Positions 22,065 to 22,187 of a stretch of 22,187 bases of DNA are shown here, piece after piece; the first letter of the stretch is position 1, and every line of letters begins with the position of its first letter. A program made the position numbers and the translations under genes. The notes below the pieces were generated by a model. It did no database searches. It saw only the letters and a program-made list of their open reading frames with translations, and had not been told where the DNA came from. Source of the stretch: Christensenella sp. UBA4263 (GTDB lineage: Bacteria > Bacillota > Clostridia > Christensenellales > Aristaeellaceae); NCBI GenBank assembly GCA_002395225.1, contig DGWH01000021.1:1-22187 (forward strand). Direction: 5' to 3'.

Positions 22065-22187
22065 AGTTTCATCCTCTCAGCCTTTTTCCGGTTTCTCCTC
22101 CATTCCGGAGACAGACCGCCGGAGACCGATGGATTTGGTGCTTTTTCCCTTTCTTCCTGCATTTCTAATGAATTTTCCCCTTTTATC
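22061..22187 (-). CDS. Possible 3' end of a gene entering from the right (uncertain)
   Basis: Two minus-strand frames are open from the window edge. One ends at TGA 22061-22063 with a charged tail (...NRKKAERMKL); the other ends about 20 bases earlier. The first would overlap the -35 of the glycosyltransferase promoter. With about 40 residues and no family resemblance, I cannot tell whether either is a real C-terminus. Confidence 0.2.
   Translation of the reverse strand, partial: IKGENSLEMQEEREKAPNPSVSGGLSPEWRRNRKKAERMKL

Overview
The window is a bacterial chromosome segment of fairly high GC for a Bacillota. Strong AGGAGG-type ribosome binding sites, TTGACA/TATAAT promoters with 17-base spacers, GTG/TTG starts, the DnaA sequence and the repertoire (L,D-transpeptidase, DUF1836, Soj/Spo0J-type ParAB, KDG kinase) point to a Bacillota, probably Clostridia or Erysipelotrichia. 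I cannot resolve the genus. I saw no rRNA, tRNA or CRISPR array.

Layout. Positions 1-4562, all minus strand: the start of a metallophosphoesterase gene (cut by the window edge), a transposase-like gene that seems to have lost catalytic residues but has its own good promoter, a LysR regulator and a MATE exporter. Positions 4563-4875 hold regulatory DNA and a strong terminator. Positions 4876-7314, minus: a cell-wall pair, a zinc-ribbon/membrane/peptidoglycan-binding protein followed by a multidomain secreted L,D-transpeptidase, read from one promoter with a long leader. Positions 7514-9348, minus: dnaA followed 11 bases later by a DUF1836 HTH gene, where dnaN would be expected. Positions 9349-9647 are a candidate replication origin with three perfect and two near-perfect DnaA boxes.

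To the right of the origin: an SDR oxidoreductase (minus), a divergent ArsC-like protein (plus), then a minus-strand cluster of two tandem phosphodiester glycosidases (NAGPA domain) and an unrecognised secreted protein. A near-perfect sigma-A promoter whose -10 lies in a palindrome stands ahead of the cluster. A divergent 400-base region leads to plus-strand genes: a Na/Pi cotransporter with a PhoU-like tail, then an unrecognised 150-aa protein directly ahead of parA and parB, then a class I/II aminotransferase. The right end returns to the minus strand with a 2-keto-3-deoxygluconate kinase and a GT4 glycosyltransferase that starts with TTG.

Themes. Chromosome replication and segregation (dnaA, candidate oriC, parAB) lie within about 9 kb, as is common near Bacillota origins, but the usual dnaN-recF-gyrB and rpmH-rnpA neighbours are absent. 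Envelope genes surround the origin: L,D-transpeptidase, PG-binding anchor, two phosphodiester glycosidases, an unknown secreted protein and a glycosyltransferase. The least explained items are the 150-aa gene ahead of parAB, the 271-aa secreted protein, the Cys/His tail of the L,D-transpeptidase, the dnaA-DUF1836 pair and the apparently non-catalytic transposase-like gene.
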